Shown: one piece after another, positions 52,509 to 61,836 of the stretch | How positions within the stretch are numbered: the stretch's first letter is position 1 | How the letters are laid out: each line of letters starts with the position of its first letter | DNA from: JAIVJM01 sp963816985 | GTDB lineage: Bacteria > Acidobacteriota > Blastocatellia > Pyrinomonadales > Pyrinomonadaceae | DNA length: 64,000 nucleotides | Assembly (NCBI GenBank): GCA_963816985.1 | Contig: CAWFMF010000004.1 | Location: 4,216,001-4,280,000 of the forward strand | Direction of reading: 5' to 3' | Program-made: the position numbers and the translations under genes | Notes under the pieces: model-generated | Database searches by the model: none | What the model was told of the DNA's origin: nothing | Seen by the model: only the letters and a program-made list of their open reading frames with translations

Positions 52509-53417
52509 TTACGAAGGGTCGGTGTGAATTTGCACCTTCGAGCGCGGTATCTCGGCCTCGATGCCGCGCAGGACTTTGACCGTCAAATCATGTGCTTCCA
52601 CGAGACTCTGGTCGCGCTCGACTTCGAGGTGGAGGTCAATGAATTTGTAAGAGCCTGAGCGTCTCGTCCGCAGGTCATGGAAGCCCACGACGCCCTCCTC
52701 ACGAAAACTCCCGACGACTTTCGCCACCATCTTTTCAACTTCGGGCGGCAAGCGCCTGTCCATCAAAACGTCAACGGACTCGCGCGCCACGCCGACCGCC
52801 GACCAGAGGATGTAGGCCGAGATGGCGATGGAGGCTATCGGGTCTGCCGCCTGCCAACCCGTGAGCGCGACCAAGAGCAACGCCACGAGCGCCGCCGCGT
52901 TCGTGTAAACGTCAGAGGCGTAGTGGACGGCGTCGGCGCTCAGGGCGGGCGATTCGGTCTGGCGCGCGACGCTCCTCAGCTTCTTGACGAGCAGGACGCT
53001 GACCGTCGCCGCCACGCTCATCGTCGCCACGCCGAGCCATTCGAGGCTCGTGGCGCGCGGCTCCAAGAGGCGCACGACGGCCTCGCGGACGAGGAAGAGG
53101 CCGGAGAGCGTGATGACGACGGCCTGAAAAAGTCCGGCCAGAGATTCGGCCTTGCCGTGGCCGTAGTGGTGGTCGTCGTCGGGCGGGCGCGAGGCGGCGC
53201 GCACGGCGAAGTAGTTGATGGTCGAGGCGAAGATGTCCATCGCCGAGTCGAGCAAAGACGCCCACACGCTGATCGAGCCCGTGTAGAGGCCCGTCGCCGT
53301 CTTCAGGATAATCAGGAAGGCCGCCGCCATGACGGACATGCGCGCCGCCGAGTTCTTCAGTCGCAGCTCTTCCGGGTGGAGCGTGTGTCCTCGGTGTTGT
53401 GTGGCGTCGGCTTGCAT
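52509..53417 (-). CDS. Cation diffusion facilitator (FieF/YiiP-like) metal efflux protein
   Basis: 302 residues. Six membrane helices, with the CDF pattern SLLDSAMDIFAS (D-x3-D in helix 2) and ALSADAVHYASDVYTNAAA (H-x3-D in helix 5). The HHYGHGKAE loop precedes helix 3. The C-terminal cytosolic domain (~205-300) carries FHDLRTRRSGSYKFIDLHLEVE, the CDF cytoplasmic fold. It exports Zn(II), Fe(II) or related ions with proton antiport. Convergent with mutS, nine bases apart. Confidence 0.93.
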   Translation of the reverse strand: MQADATQHRGHTLHPEELRLKNSAARMSVMAAAFLIILKTATGLYTGSISVWASLLDSAMDIFASTINYFAVRAASRPPDDDHHYGHGKAESLAGLFQAVVITLSGLFLVREAVVRLLEPRATSLEWLGVATMSVAATVSVLLVKKLRSVARQTESPALSADAVHYASDVYTNAAALVALLLVALTGWQAADPIASIAISAYILWSAVGVARESVDVLMDRRLPPEVEKMVAKVVGSFREEGVVGFHDLRTRRSGSYKFIDLHLEVERDQSLVEAHDLTVKVLRGIEAEIPRSKVQIHTDPS

Positions 53418-53449
53418 AACGGAAAAGTCGGCCCCGGCATTCTAACAAA

Positions 53450-54403
53450 TCAATGGCCCAGTGCGTCCGGGTGCTCGGACACTTCCTGCATCACGCGGTT
53501 GCGCGAGCCGAGGGTGACGACGGCGACGCCCACGAAGATGAGCGCGGCGGAGACGATGGTGCGCCACGTCCACTGTTCGTCCGCGCCGAGCACGAGCGGC
53601 GCGATGGCCGAGGCGATGAGCGGTTGGAGGTAGATGTAGACCGCCACCGTGCTCGGCGAGACGCGTTCGAGCGCCCACGCGTTCAAGTAGTAGGCCGCGA
53701 TGGTGGGGAAGATGATGATGTAGGCGAGGGCGAGCACGGTCGTCCGGTCGAGTTGGAGCGGCGAGACTTGCGCGAGCTGCCAGCCGCCCAAGGGCACGGC
53801 GAAGATGCAGCCGAAGGTGAAGACCCAGGCCATCGCCGTGAGCGCGCCGTAGCGGCGAAAGACATCCTGCGAGATTGAGATGTATGCGCCGTAGGCGGCG
53901 GTGTTGGCGACGAGCAGGAGGTTGCCGAGCGTTTTGTCTCCGGATAAATCGGCGCGGAAGGGGTCAATCAAAAAGATGACGCCGGAGGCCGCGACGAGCG
54001 TGCCGAGTGCGGCGCGCGTTGAAAGCTTTTCGAGTCCGAGGAGGACGCCGAAGACGAGTGTGAAAACCGGAATCGCCGTGCTGAGGAGCGTGGCGTTGGT
54101 GGCGGTCGAGAGTTCGAGCCCGCGGACGAAGAGGAACTGGTTGAGGACGACGCCGAGGAGGGCGTAGAGGGCGAAGCGCGCGAGGTCTGCGCGGCGCGGG
54201 ACGTTGAAGCGTCCGGCGAGTCTGAGGAGGAGCATGAAGGCCGCGCCCGCGCCCGCCACGCGCAGGGCGACGAGTCCCATGCCCGGCACGGCGCGGAGCG
54301 CGATCTTGCCGAAGATGGGCCACGTCCCGAACATGAGCTGCACGGCGATGAGCGCCAGATGCGGCTGCACCCCGGCCCTTCGATTCGAGATGGCCTCAGT
54401 CAA
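53450..54403 (-). CDS. EamA/DMT family transporter
   Basis: 317 residues from TTG at 54403, with ten hydrophobic helices in two EamA repeats (~15-140 and ~160-300). Block motifs: MFGTWPIFGKIALR, LSTATNATLLSTAIPVFTLVFGVLLGLEKLS, and in repeat 2 YLNAWALERVSPSTVAVYIYLQPLIASAIAPLVLGADEQW. It is a drug/metabolite transporter, probably exporting an amino acid or related small molecule. Substrate unknown. Upstream it shares a short 33-base gap with the acidic protein gene. Confidence 0.92.
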   Translation of the reverse strand: MTEAISNRRAGVQPHLALIAVQLMFGTWPIFGKIALRAVPGMGLVALRVAGAGAAFMLLLRLAGRFNVPRRADLARFALYALLGVVLNQFLFVRGLELSTATNATLLSTAIPVFTLVFGVLLGLEKLSTRAALGTLVAASGVIFLIDPFRADLSGDKTLGNLLLVANTAAYGAYISISQDVFRRYGALTAMAWVFTFGCIFAVPLGGWQLAQVSPLQLDRTTVLALAYIIIFPTIAAYYLNAWALERVSPSTVAVYIYLQPLIASAIAPLVLGADEQWTWRTIVSAALIFVGVAVVTLGSRNRVMQEVSEHPDALGH

Positions 54404-54436
54404 CTTAAAACCGTCGCCCCTTGGATAATTGGAACG

Positions 54437-54640
54437 CTAACTGTATTCGCCCGCCGCCGCGCCCGTGCCTTCGCCGCCCTGCTCGACTTCCTTCTGCGCC
54501 TTGTCGTTCGACTCCGAGGCGTCGCCGGAAGTGCCGGTCTCCTCGCCCTCTGCGTTCTGGCCGTGGAGCGCGCCGAACTCCTGGCTCTCGGCGTCGGTCT
54601 GGATGGGCGTCTCCGGCCCGGTCTCTTGTTCGTCGCTCAT
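54437..54640 (-). CDS. Small acidic low-complexity protein
   Basis: 67 residues from ATG 54640 with AAGGAGAC upstream. Rich in Glu, Gly, Thr and Gln with repeated EETG/QGGEGTG-like words; no hydrophobic core. It is likely disordered. I do not recognise a family. Located between the EamA transporter and pdhC genes, on the same strand. Confidence 0.6.
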   Translation of the reverse strand: MSDEQETGPETPIQTDAESQEFGALHGQNAEGEETGTSGDASESNDKAQKEVEQGGEGTGAAAGEYS

Positions 54641-54676
54641 CAAAGTCTCCTTGCGGTGCGAAGTCTAAAGTTAAAT

Positions 54677-56119
54677 TCAGGCGATGAGGTACAGAGGGTT
54701 CTCCATAATCTTCTTGAAGGTCTGGAGGAACTTCGCGCCCGTCGCGCCGTCAACGACGCGGTGGTCGCACGACATCGTGACGCGCATCAACTGGCGGACG
54801 ACGACCTCTCCGTCGCGCACGACCGGCTTCGGCTGCATCGCGCCGACGGCGAGGATGGCCGCCTCCGGCGGGTTGATGACGGCGGTGAACTCGTCTATGC
54901 CGAACATGCCGAGGTTGCTGACGGAGAAGGTCGCGCCCGTGTACTCCTCCGGCTTCAGACGCCGCGCGCGCGCGCGTTCGGCAAGCTCCCGCACCTCGCG
55001 GCTAATCTGCCCGACGGACTTGGTGTTCGCCGAGCGGATGACGGGAGTTATCAAACCGTCCTCGACCGCCACGGCGACGCCGATGTCGGCGCGCTCGTAA
55101 TAGCGGATGGCCTTCTCCTGAAAAGACGCGTTGACCGAAGGGTGCTGGACGAGCGCGACGGCGACGACCTTGATGATGAGGTCGTTGATGCTGGCCTTCA
55201 ACTCCGGGTCGAGCTCGTTCAGTTGGCGCCGCAGCTCGGCGGCGCGATCCATCTCGATTTCCGTCGTCAGGAAGAAGTGCGGGACGGGGCCGATGGAAGA
55301 GACGAGACGCTTCGCGATGGTCGCGCGCATCGTTGACAAGGGCTCGTCGCGGTAGGCGGAAGCGCCCTCGATGGTCGGCGCGGTGTAGGTCTTTTGAGTC
55401 TGCGCCGTCGCGGCGGCGCGCGGCTGCTCGGCCTGTGGGGCTTCCGCCTGCGGCGCGGCTTCGGGTTGCGCGCCCGCGCGGCTGATGGCCTGCTCGATGT
55501 CGCGTTTGACGATACGACCGCCGGGGCCGCTCCCCGCGACCGTCTGAAGGTTGAGGCCCGCTTCCGCCGCCATGCGCGCCGCAATCGGCGAGACGATGAG
55601 CCGCCCGCCCGCCTGCGCGCCGCGCCCGTTGCCCTGCGCGGTCTCTTCAGATGGCGGCGGCTGCTTGGGCTCCGTTTGACGTTTGTCCGCGCCTGCGTCC
55701 GCCGTTTCGGCGGGTTGACCGCCGCCAACGCCTTCAACCGGCGCATCCTTCGCGGTCGCCTGCGCCTGCTTGTCGGGAGCGGCTTCGGCTTGGCCCGCTG
55801 AGGACTCTTCGCCGGACTCTTTGCTCGCGGGCTTCGGCTCCGCCGAAGTGGCTTCTGAGACGATGCCGGAGATGTCTTCGTCGGGGTCGGCGATGATGGC
55901 GATGATGGCTCCGAGCGGGACGGTGGAGCCTTCGGGGACGAGAATCTTCCGCAGCACGCCGTTGGTCAGCGCCTGCGCTTCCATCGTCGCCTTATCGGTG
56001 TCCACCTCGGCGATGGGCTCGCCGACGCTCACCTTGTCGCCCTCCTTCTTGAGCCAACGCGACAACTGCCCCTCTTCCATCGTCGGCGAGAGCTTCGGCA
56101 TTACGACCTGCGTTGCCAT
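54677..56119 (-). CDS. pdhC: Dihydrolipoamide acetyltransferase (E2) of pyruvate dehydrogenase
   Basis: 480 residues from ATG 56119 (the frame continues upstream to 56158 without gene-like sequence). The N-terminal lipoyl domain has the swinging-arm lysine in EVDTDKATME. An Ala/Pro/Gln-rich linker (~85-165) leads to a peripheral-subunit-binding domain (SPIAARMAAEAGLNLQTVAGSGPGGRI). The acyltransferase domain ends with the active-site HRVVDG in MSCDHRVVDGATG. Part of the pyruvate dehydrogenase complex with pdhB and pdhA upstream on this strand. No E3 (lipoamide dehydrogenase) is in the window. Confidence 0.96.
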   Translation of the reverse strand: MATQVVMPKLSPTMEEGQLSRWLKKEGDKVSVGEPIAEVDTDKATMEAQALTNGVLRKILVPEGSTVPLGAIIAIIADPDEDISGIVSEATSAEPKPASKESGEESSAGQAEAAPDKQAQATAKDAPVEGVGGGQPAETADAGADKRQTEPKQPPPSEETAQGNGRGAQAGGRLIVSPIAARMAAEAGLNLQTVAGSGPGGRIVKRDIEQAISRAGAQPEAAPQAEAPQAEQPRAAATAQTQKTYTAPTIEGASAYRDEPLSTMRATIAKRLVSSIGPVPHFFLTTEIEMDRAAELRRQLNELDPELKASINDLIIKVVAVALVQHPSVNASFQEKAIRYYERADIGVAVAVEDGLITPVIRSANTKSVGQISREVRELAERARARRLKPEEYTGATFSVSNLGMFGIDEFTAVINPPEAAILAVGAMQPKPVVRDGEVVVRQLMRVTMSCDHRVVDGATGAKFLQTFKKIMENPLYLIA

Positions 56120-56163
56120 AGTTTTTAAGAGTCCGGAGTCTGGAGTCCGGACTTCCATCTCCT

Positions 56164-57147
56164 TTAATCTAAGTACGCCACTTGTCGGACGGCCTGAACC
56201 AGACGGGCGACGTCGGGGAGCGCCAGTTTTTCGAGATTCTTCGCGTAAGGCATCGGCGCGTCCACGCCGGAGACGCGCACGACGGGGGCGTCGAGGTAGT
56301 CGAAGGCGCGCTCCATAATCTGCGCGCTGATTTCGGCCCCGACGCCGCAGAAGGCGTGCGACTCCTCGGCGACGACGACGCGGTTCGTCTTCTTCACCGA
56401 CTTGATGATGGTTTCGATGTCGAGCGGCCTGATGGTGCGCGGGTCAACCACCTCGACCGAGACGCCCTCTTTCTCCAACTCCTCGGCGGCCTTGAGCGCG
56501 AAGGGAACCATCAAAGAGCGCGCGACGATGGTCGCATCCTTGCCCTCGCGCTTCACGTCGGCGACGCCGAGCGGGATGATGAAATCGTCGCCTTCGGGAA
56601 CCTCGCCCTTGTTGCCGTACATCCGCTCCTGCTCCATGAAGATGACAGGGTCGTCGTCGCGGATCGCGCTCTTCAGAAGCCCCTTGGCGTCGGCGGGCGT
56701 CGAGGGCATCACGACCTTGAGGCCGGGGAAGTGCGCGTACCACGATTCGAGCGCCTGCGAGTGCTGCGAAGAGACCTGAAACGCCGAGCCGTTCGGGCCG
56801 CGAAAGACAATCGGGATTTTGAACTGACCGCCCGACATGTAACGCATCTTGGCGGCGGAGTTGATAATCTGGTCGGTGGCGAGGATGGAGAAGTTAAAGG
56901 TCATGAACTCGATGACCGGCCTCAGGCCGACCATCGCCGCGCCGACGCCGAGGCCCGCGAAGCCCAGCTCCGTAATCGGCGAGTCAATCACCCGCCGCGC
57001 GCCGAACTCTTCGAGCAAGCCTTTTGAAACTTTATAAGCGCCCTGATACTCCGCGACCTCTTCGCCCATCAGGAAGACGCCCTCGTCGCGACGCATCTCC
57101 TCCCGCATCGCCTGATTGATCGCCTCGCGCATCGTGATGACAGCCAT
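56164..57147 (-). CDS. pdhB: Pyruvate dehydrogenase E1 component, beta subunit
   Basis: 327 residues from ATG 57147 with GGAGGATTG upstream. Typical E1-beta blocks: [95 protein letters not shown], and the C-terminal [18 protein letters not shown]. It forms the thiamin diphosphate active site with the alpha subunit. Gene order (in transcription direction) is pdhA-pdhB-pdhC, separated from pdhA by repeat A5. Confidence 0.97.
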   Translation of the reverse strand: MAVITMREAINQAMREEMRRDEGVFLMGEEVAEYQGAYKVSKGLLEEFGARRVIDSPITELGFAGLGVGAAMVGLRPVIEFMTFNFSILATDQIINSAAKMRYMSGGQFKIPIVFRGPNGSAFQVSSQHSQALESWYAHFPGLKVVMPSTPADAKGLLKSAIRDDDPVIFMEQERMYGNKGEVPEGDDFIIPLGVADVKREGKDATIVARSLMVPFALKAAEELEKEGVSVEVVDPRTIRPLDIETIIKSVKKTNRVVVAEESHAFCGVGAEISAQIMERAFDYLDAPVVRVSGVDAPMPYAKNLEKLALPDVARLVQAVRQVAYLD

Positions 57148-57158
57148 TCAATCCTCCA

Positions 57159-57272
57159 AAAGCCGTGAACCGTAAACCGTGACAGGTGACAGGAGAAAGA
57201 CCGTAAACCGTGAACCGTAAACGGCGACAGGAGAAAGATAGGTCTTTCTTGTCACCGTTTACCTGTCACGGT

Positions 57273-57283
<11 letters not shown>
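57159..57283. repeat. Palindromic intergenic repeat, family A copy 5
   Basis: AAAAGCCGTGAACCGTAAAC at the left and TCACGGTTCACGGCTTTA at the right, with extra reiterated ACCGTAAACCGTGAACCGTA inside. The pdhA stop TGA and its last codons (KP) lie in the right arm, so the repeat extends into the coding end. Confidence 0.85.
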
Positions 57284-58415
<1,132 letters not shown>

Positions 58416-58828
58416 GGCGAAAATTCTCTTCGGCGCGGGTCGCGGCATCGGCGAAGCAGACGCGCCCCGCGCTCGTTTTTCGGAACACAATCTTCCGCGG
58501 CTCAGTTGTTCGGGTAGAACGTGCCCGAATTATACGCGAGGTCATAGCCCACGCGCAAAAAGGCCGCCGCGAATAAAAAAGGCACGCACAACATCATTCT
58601 GTTCGGGGCAGAACTCCCGCGCGTCGAGCATGACAAGCGGGGCGGCATCAGTCCGAGACCGGTGCGTTTTAAGGAAGATGTCCGACGGCCAAAGGGCGTA
58701 TCATCCGGCGAGGCTCAGGCGGTATAATCCGGCGCGGGCGTGAGAACCAACGGGGAAGCGGGTTGCCGACCCGGATGAGACGCCCGAATGGGCGTCTTTC
58801 ACGGCGGCGAATAGTACGTCTAATACGC
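58416..58828. other. Intergenic boundary region upstream of the cassette-like island
   Basis: No gene recognised. TATAAT at 58723-58728 could serve as a rightward -10 box for the island, but the -35 is weak. A perfect 8-base stem (AGACGCCC 58778-58785, GGGCGTCT 58790-58797) followed by T residues resembles a terminator. The composition changes from GC-rich to AT-richer near 58830. Confidence 0.4.
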
Positions 58829-58835
58829 GTTAGGC
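58829..58835 (+). other. GTTAGGC core, possible attI/attC R' site
   Basis: GTTAGGC is the integron recombination core (GTTRRRY). It is preceded by ACGC as at 59575-59585 (GAGCGTTAGGC). No partner R'' site (GCCTAAC) was found within 100 bases upstream, so an attI-like end or the last remnant of a lost site is possible. Confidence 0.4.
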
Positions 58836-58888
58836 CCTTGCAGGTAATTGCTGAAGAGAACACCACAAGCTAAAGAAGAAAGGATGAT

Positions 58889-59464
58889 ATGGCAACAACA
58901 GTAATCTTCGTTGAGATTATGATCATGGGTATTATCACATTTGCTTGGCTGTTTATAATTTTATGGCGGATTGGCCTAATTCCCTTGGGTGAACTTGCTA
59001 GCGTCCTTCCAATATTAAAGGAATGGAACGCCTCGATTTTAATACTTGCTGCTGCACTTGCATATCAGTTGGGGTCGCTCATGAATACGGCTAGCTTTGG
59101 TGTAATGGAATTACTTCGTGGAAATAAAATCAAGAAGGCAATCATGTCGCCTCATGATTACGAAATGGCATTAGCCGTCGTAAATCAAAAGGCGTCTCCA
59201 GAGGTCGTGAAGCGTATTCAAGGTCACACTACATATATTCGTCTTGCTCGATCTGCCATTTTCAATTTTTTCTTTTTGGGTATCACTCTACTATTCATTG
59301 AAGGCTTTCGAGGCATAGGAATACTTTTTCTGCTACTAGCCTTGGTTGGCTACCCAGTATGGTGCACAATCTACAAACTACGATATCAAGAGCTAAGAGC
59401 TGCTTACGAAATAATTAGCGAGATAGTGGGTGTTAGTTTACCGAACTCACAGGAGAAGAAATAA
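58889..59464 (+). CDS. Uncharacterised four-helix membrane protein (cassette gene 1)
   Basis: 191 residues from ATG 58889 with AAAGGATG upstream. Hydrophobic segments ~5-30, 46-62, 120-140 and 144-160. Not recognised. Codon and base use are markedly AT-richer than the flanking pdh genes, indicating acquisition. It occupies the whole space between the GTTAGGC core and the first attC, the classical one-gene cassette layout. Coiled polar loop between helices 2 and 3 may be cytosolic. Confidence 0.75.
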   Translation: MATTVIFVEIMIMGIITFAWLFIILWRIGLIPLGELASVLPILKEWNASILILAAALAYQLGSLMNTASFGVMELLRGNKIKKAIMSPHDYEMALAVVNQKASPEVVKRIQGHTTYIRLARSAIFNFFFLGITLLFIEGFRGIGILFLLLALVGYPVWCTIYKLRYQELRAAYEIISEIVGVSLPNSQEKK

Positions 59465-59480
59465 TTATATTCCCCAACGG

Positions 59481-59585
59481 GCCTAACAACTCATTCAACC
59501 GGAGCGCGAATTAGCGGTGCTTTCATCCGCGAGGCTTGCTTTAATTCGGCGTTTCGTCGCCCCCGGTTAATTTCGAGCGTTAGGC
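59481..59585 (+). other. Integron attC-like recombination site 1
   Basis: R'' GCCTAAC (59481-59487) and R' GTTAGGC (59579-59585) are perfect inverted partners. The inner pair ATTCAACCGG / CCGGTTAATT gives the L boxes with an unpaired base, and AATTAGC/TTAATTCG arms continue inwards. The 105-base length lies in the known attC range (about 55-140). The folded hairpin is what integron integrases recognise. Confidence 0.75.
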
Positions 59586-59613
59586 GACGCAAGACATCTT
59601 GTTTTATTTTCTG

Positions 59614-60618
59614 ATGATGAGGAAATTGCTTAAAAAGCTGCTCTTTGCCTTTTATTTATTAGTCTTGACCTTCACCCTCCTCGAAGTCGGGGTCAGGCTG
59701 TGGGGCTATTCCGAACGCCACATTTGTGATCCCATCTACATGCCTTTCGACCGGGCGCAGGAAATCCCTTACGTCCATAAGCCGAATCTCGTTAACGCCA
59801 GGGCCCGCGGCCTCGCCGTGATCAATACCGATAATCTGGGCCTGCGCGCGATGACAAACGGCGACCGACGTGGGGCCCGTCGAGGGGATGAATATAGAAT
59901 TGCCATCGTCGGCGACTCCGTGACCTTCGGGGAAGGGGTGATTAAAACGGAAGACACCTTCCCGCAAGTATTGGAAGACACCCTCAATCGGAAACAGAGT
60001 ACGTTGAGAGTCAAAGTGTTTAATTTTGGTGCGTCCGCTTATAGTGTACAGGTCATGGCGGCGATGCTCCGCTATCGGATGTTAGACGTGGAACCGGATT
60101 TGGTTCTCATGTCTATCATCCCCCCTGATTTCGACCTCTCCCGAACGCCGTCCGTAGACGCATCGGGGTACTTCACCGACAACAAAATGTCCGGCTTCTT
60201 GTCAAAAGACTCGAGCCTCAGGCCCCTTTTACGGAAAGTGCATCTTCTTTACCTGTTGAGAGATATAACCTACCCGCGACTATACGGTACTAAAAACCCT
60301 GAGGACATTCTTTCGGCGGGCGGTTTGCCGGAGTCATACACGTACATCAAACAATTCGCGGCAACCGCAGATCAACATCGGATTGCCTGCCGCATAGTAC
60401 TGCTGCCTTCTCGATCTCGATTCATGAACGTGTCCGCTCAGCTTAAACGGGATAATATATCCTTCATTGATGTTGCGCCCCTGCGCGACGAGTTTACGCC
60501 AGAGCGGTTTCAAGCCAGTAGTTTCGACCCGCACCCTTCCGCACAGGTTCATAGAAGGATTGGTGAGTCACTTGCGGAGCATATTCTGGAAAATCGCTTA
60601 ATGGCCTCACACGAATGA
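59614..60618 (+). CDS. SGNH/GDSL-type hydrolase or acetylhydrolase-like protein (cassette gene 2)
   Basis: 334 residues from ATG 59614 (a TTG in frame at 59599 is possible). One N-terminal signal-anchor helix (~6-24). The SGNH blocks are IVGDSVTFGEGV (block I, nucleophile Ser), FGASAYSVQ (Gly block) and a C-terminal DPHPSAQVH with the catalytic Asp-His pair. The third Asn block is weak. The substrate is likely an ester on a cell-surface glycan or lipid. Base composition is intermediate. Located directly after attC site 1. Confidence 0.78.
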   Translation: MMRKLLKKLLFAFYLLVLTFTLLEVGVRLWGYSERHICDPIYMPFDRAQEIPYVHKPNLVNARARGLAVINTDNLGLRAMTNGDRRGARRGDEYRIAIVGDSVTFGEGVIKTEDTFPQVLEDTLNRKQSTLRVKVFNFGASAYSVQVMAAMLRYRMLDVEPDLVLMSIIPPDFDLSRTPSVDASGYFTDNKMSGFLSKDSSLRPLLRKVHLLYLLRDITYPRLYGTKNPEDILSAGGLPESYTYIKQFAATADQHRIACRIVLLPSRSRFMNVSAQLKRDNISFIDVAPLRDEFTPERFQASSFDPHPSAQVHRRIGESLAEHILENRLMASHE

Positions 60619-60645
60619 GGCTCCACAAGAGGGACACAATAGATA

Positions 60646-61174
60646 ATGATGCAGAACTCTAATCTATACATTCGTTGCGCCCGAATCGAAGATGCCGATT
60701 TGCTGGCAGAATTGGGGGCGCAAACATTTGCCGAAACCTTCACTGAAGACAACACGCCTGAGGATATGGCGGCATATTTAGCTGCCTCATTCAGCCTTGA
60801 AACGCTGACGGCGGAATTGACCGACCCTTTATCTATCTTTTTCATTGCCGAGGTTGACGGTCATGCGGCAGGCTACGCAAAGCTCCACTCGGGCAAAGTG
60901 TTAGAACAGCGTCGAAGGTCAAAAACCAATTGAGTTAGTGCGATTGTATGTCTCCCGCAAATGGCTTGGGCGCGGAGTCGGTCAAGCATTAATGCAGCGA
61001 TGCATGAACGAGGCGCGCGGAAAGGGATTTCAAACCATCTGGCTTGGAGTATGGGAACGCAACAGCCGCGCCCTGGCATTTTATCGGAAGTGGAATTTCC
61101 GCGAAGTCGGAGAGCATATTTTTCAACTTGGCTCTGACCCGCAACGTGATATTTTGATGCAGCGAGCTATTTAA
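60646..61174 (+). pseudogene. GNAT-family N-acetyltransferase with a one-base frameshift
   Basis: The first frame (60646-60933) reads LYIRCARIEDADLLAELGAQTFAETF and ends RRRSKTN. The next frame continues PIELVRLYVSRKWLGRGVGQALM with the acetyl-CoA loop RKWLGRGVGQAL, then ARALAFYRKWNF-type (SRALAFYRKWNFREVG) ending. The break is an extra A in an A5 run (60920-60924); the span is 529 bases, one more than 176 codons. Intact length is 175 residues. GNAT genes are common integron cassette cargo. The break may be a sequence error. Confidence 0.85.
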
Positions 61175-61185
61175 CCGATGGCGAA

Positions 61186-61296
61186 GCATAACAACTCATT
61201 CAACCCGGCGCTTCGATAGCATCTCTTTGGCCGGTATCTTGTTCACTGCGGCTTGAATGCTCTATGCTCGGCGCGGGTTACTTCGGGCGTGAGGAG
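61186..61296 (+). other. Degenerate integron attC-like site 2
   Basis: Starts GCATAACAACTCATTCAACC, almost identical to site 1 over AACAACTCATTCAAC. The L' side is GCGGGTTACTTCGGGCG. The expected R' GTTATGC reads GTGAGGA, so the core is damaged. It follows the acetyltransferase by 12 bases. Confidence 0.5.
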
Positions 61297-61356
61297 TCTG
61301 AAGAGAGAGCTTGTGCCTGCATGGCGGCAGTCTGATATTTTCCGGGATAAATAGAC

Positions 61357-61695
61357 ATGGCAACTATCTTTCACATCACAAAACGCGACGCATGGGAAAG
61401 AGCCCAACGAGAAGGAATCTACCAAACACAAACGTTAGCATCTGAGGGGTTCATTCATTGCTCACGAAGCGATCAAGTAATTCGAGTAGCTAACACACTG
61501 TTTCGGGGTCAGGCGGGATTGGTGCTTCTGGAGATTGACCCTCTTCAAGTGAGAGCCGAAATCCGGTATGAGAATTGTGAAGGCGGGCAGGAGTCCTTCC
61601 CACATATCTATGGGGCTTTAGATTTAGGCTCGGTGGTGCGAGTGTTGGCGTTCGAGCCGGGAGAAGATGGAAGTTTTGCAATGCCTTCAATCTAA
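61357..61695 (+). CDS. DUF952 protein
   Basis: 112 residues from ATG 61357. The opening IFHITKRDAWERAQREGIYQTQTLASEGFIHCS is the DUF952 signature. HCS with the preceding residues contributes a conserved pocket. The end is AFEPGEDGSFAMPS. The family resembles ADP-ribose-binding or small hydrolase folds, but no activity is established. It is AT-richer than the flanking chromosome. It lies after the degenerate attC, so it may be the last cassette or a chromosomal gene caught next to the island. No clear site follows it. Confidence 0.88.
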   Translation: MATIFHITKRDAWERAQREGIYQTQTLASEGFIHCSRSDQVIRVANTLFRGQAGLVLLEIDPLQVRAEIRYENCEGGQESFPHIYGALDLGSVVRVLAFEPGEDGSFAMPSI

Positions 61696-61836
61696 CCGGG
61701 GAGATGCACACGACCCGCGACACGACAGTCGTCATGTTCCTGTGGCGTCCACAGCGGGCGGTTGATGCCGGGCATCAGGCATCTCGTAAGAACGCCTGCA
61801 TTCAGCCGACTATCAGTTTCGGATGACTTGAAAATC

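Larger units (their letters stand above)
58829..61296 (+). mobile_element. Integron gene-cassette-like island (no integrase in window)
   Basis: The island starts at a GTTAGGC core (58829-58835) and holds AT-richer genes read in one direction. It contains one well-formed attC-like site (59481-59585) and a degenerate one (61186-61296). Each site starts with AACAACTCATTCAAC after the R'' core. Cassette content: a membrane protein (58889), then an SGNH esterase-like gene and an acetyltransferase in one unit. The DUF952 gene at 61357 follows the second site. Without an intI gene in view this would be a cluster of attC sites lacking integrase, or the distal part of a larger array. Confidence 0.6.

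Noticed and set aside
58889..61695. Insertion sequence or prophage as source of the island
   Set aside because: No transposase, terminal inverted repeats of IS type or phage genes are seen; attC-like sites explain the structure better.
61689..61780. Third attC site after the DUF952 gene (ATCTAAC at 61689)
   Set aside because: The R'' core fits the consensus, but no matching GTTAGAT or other GTTRRRY partner with paired arms was found.
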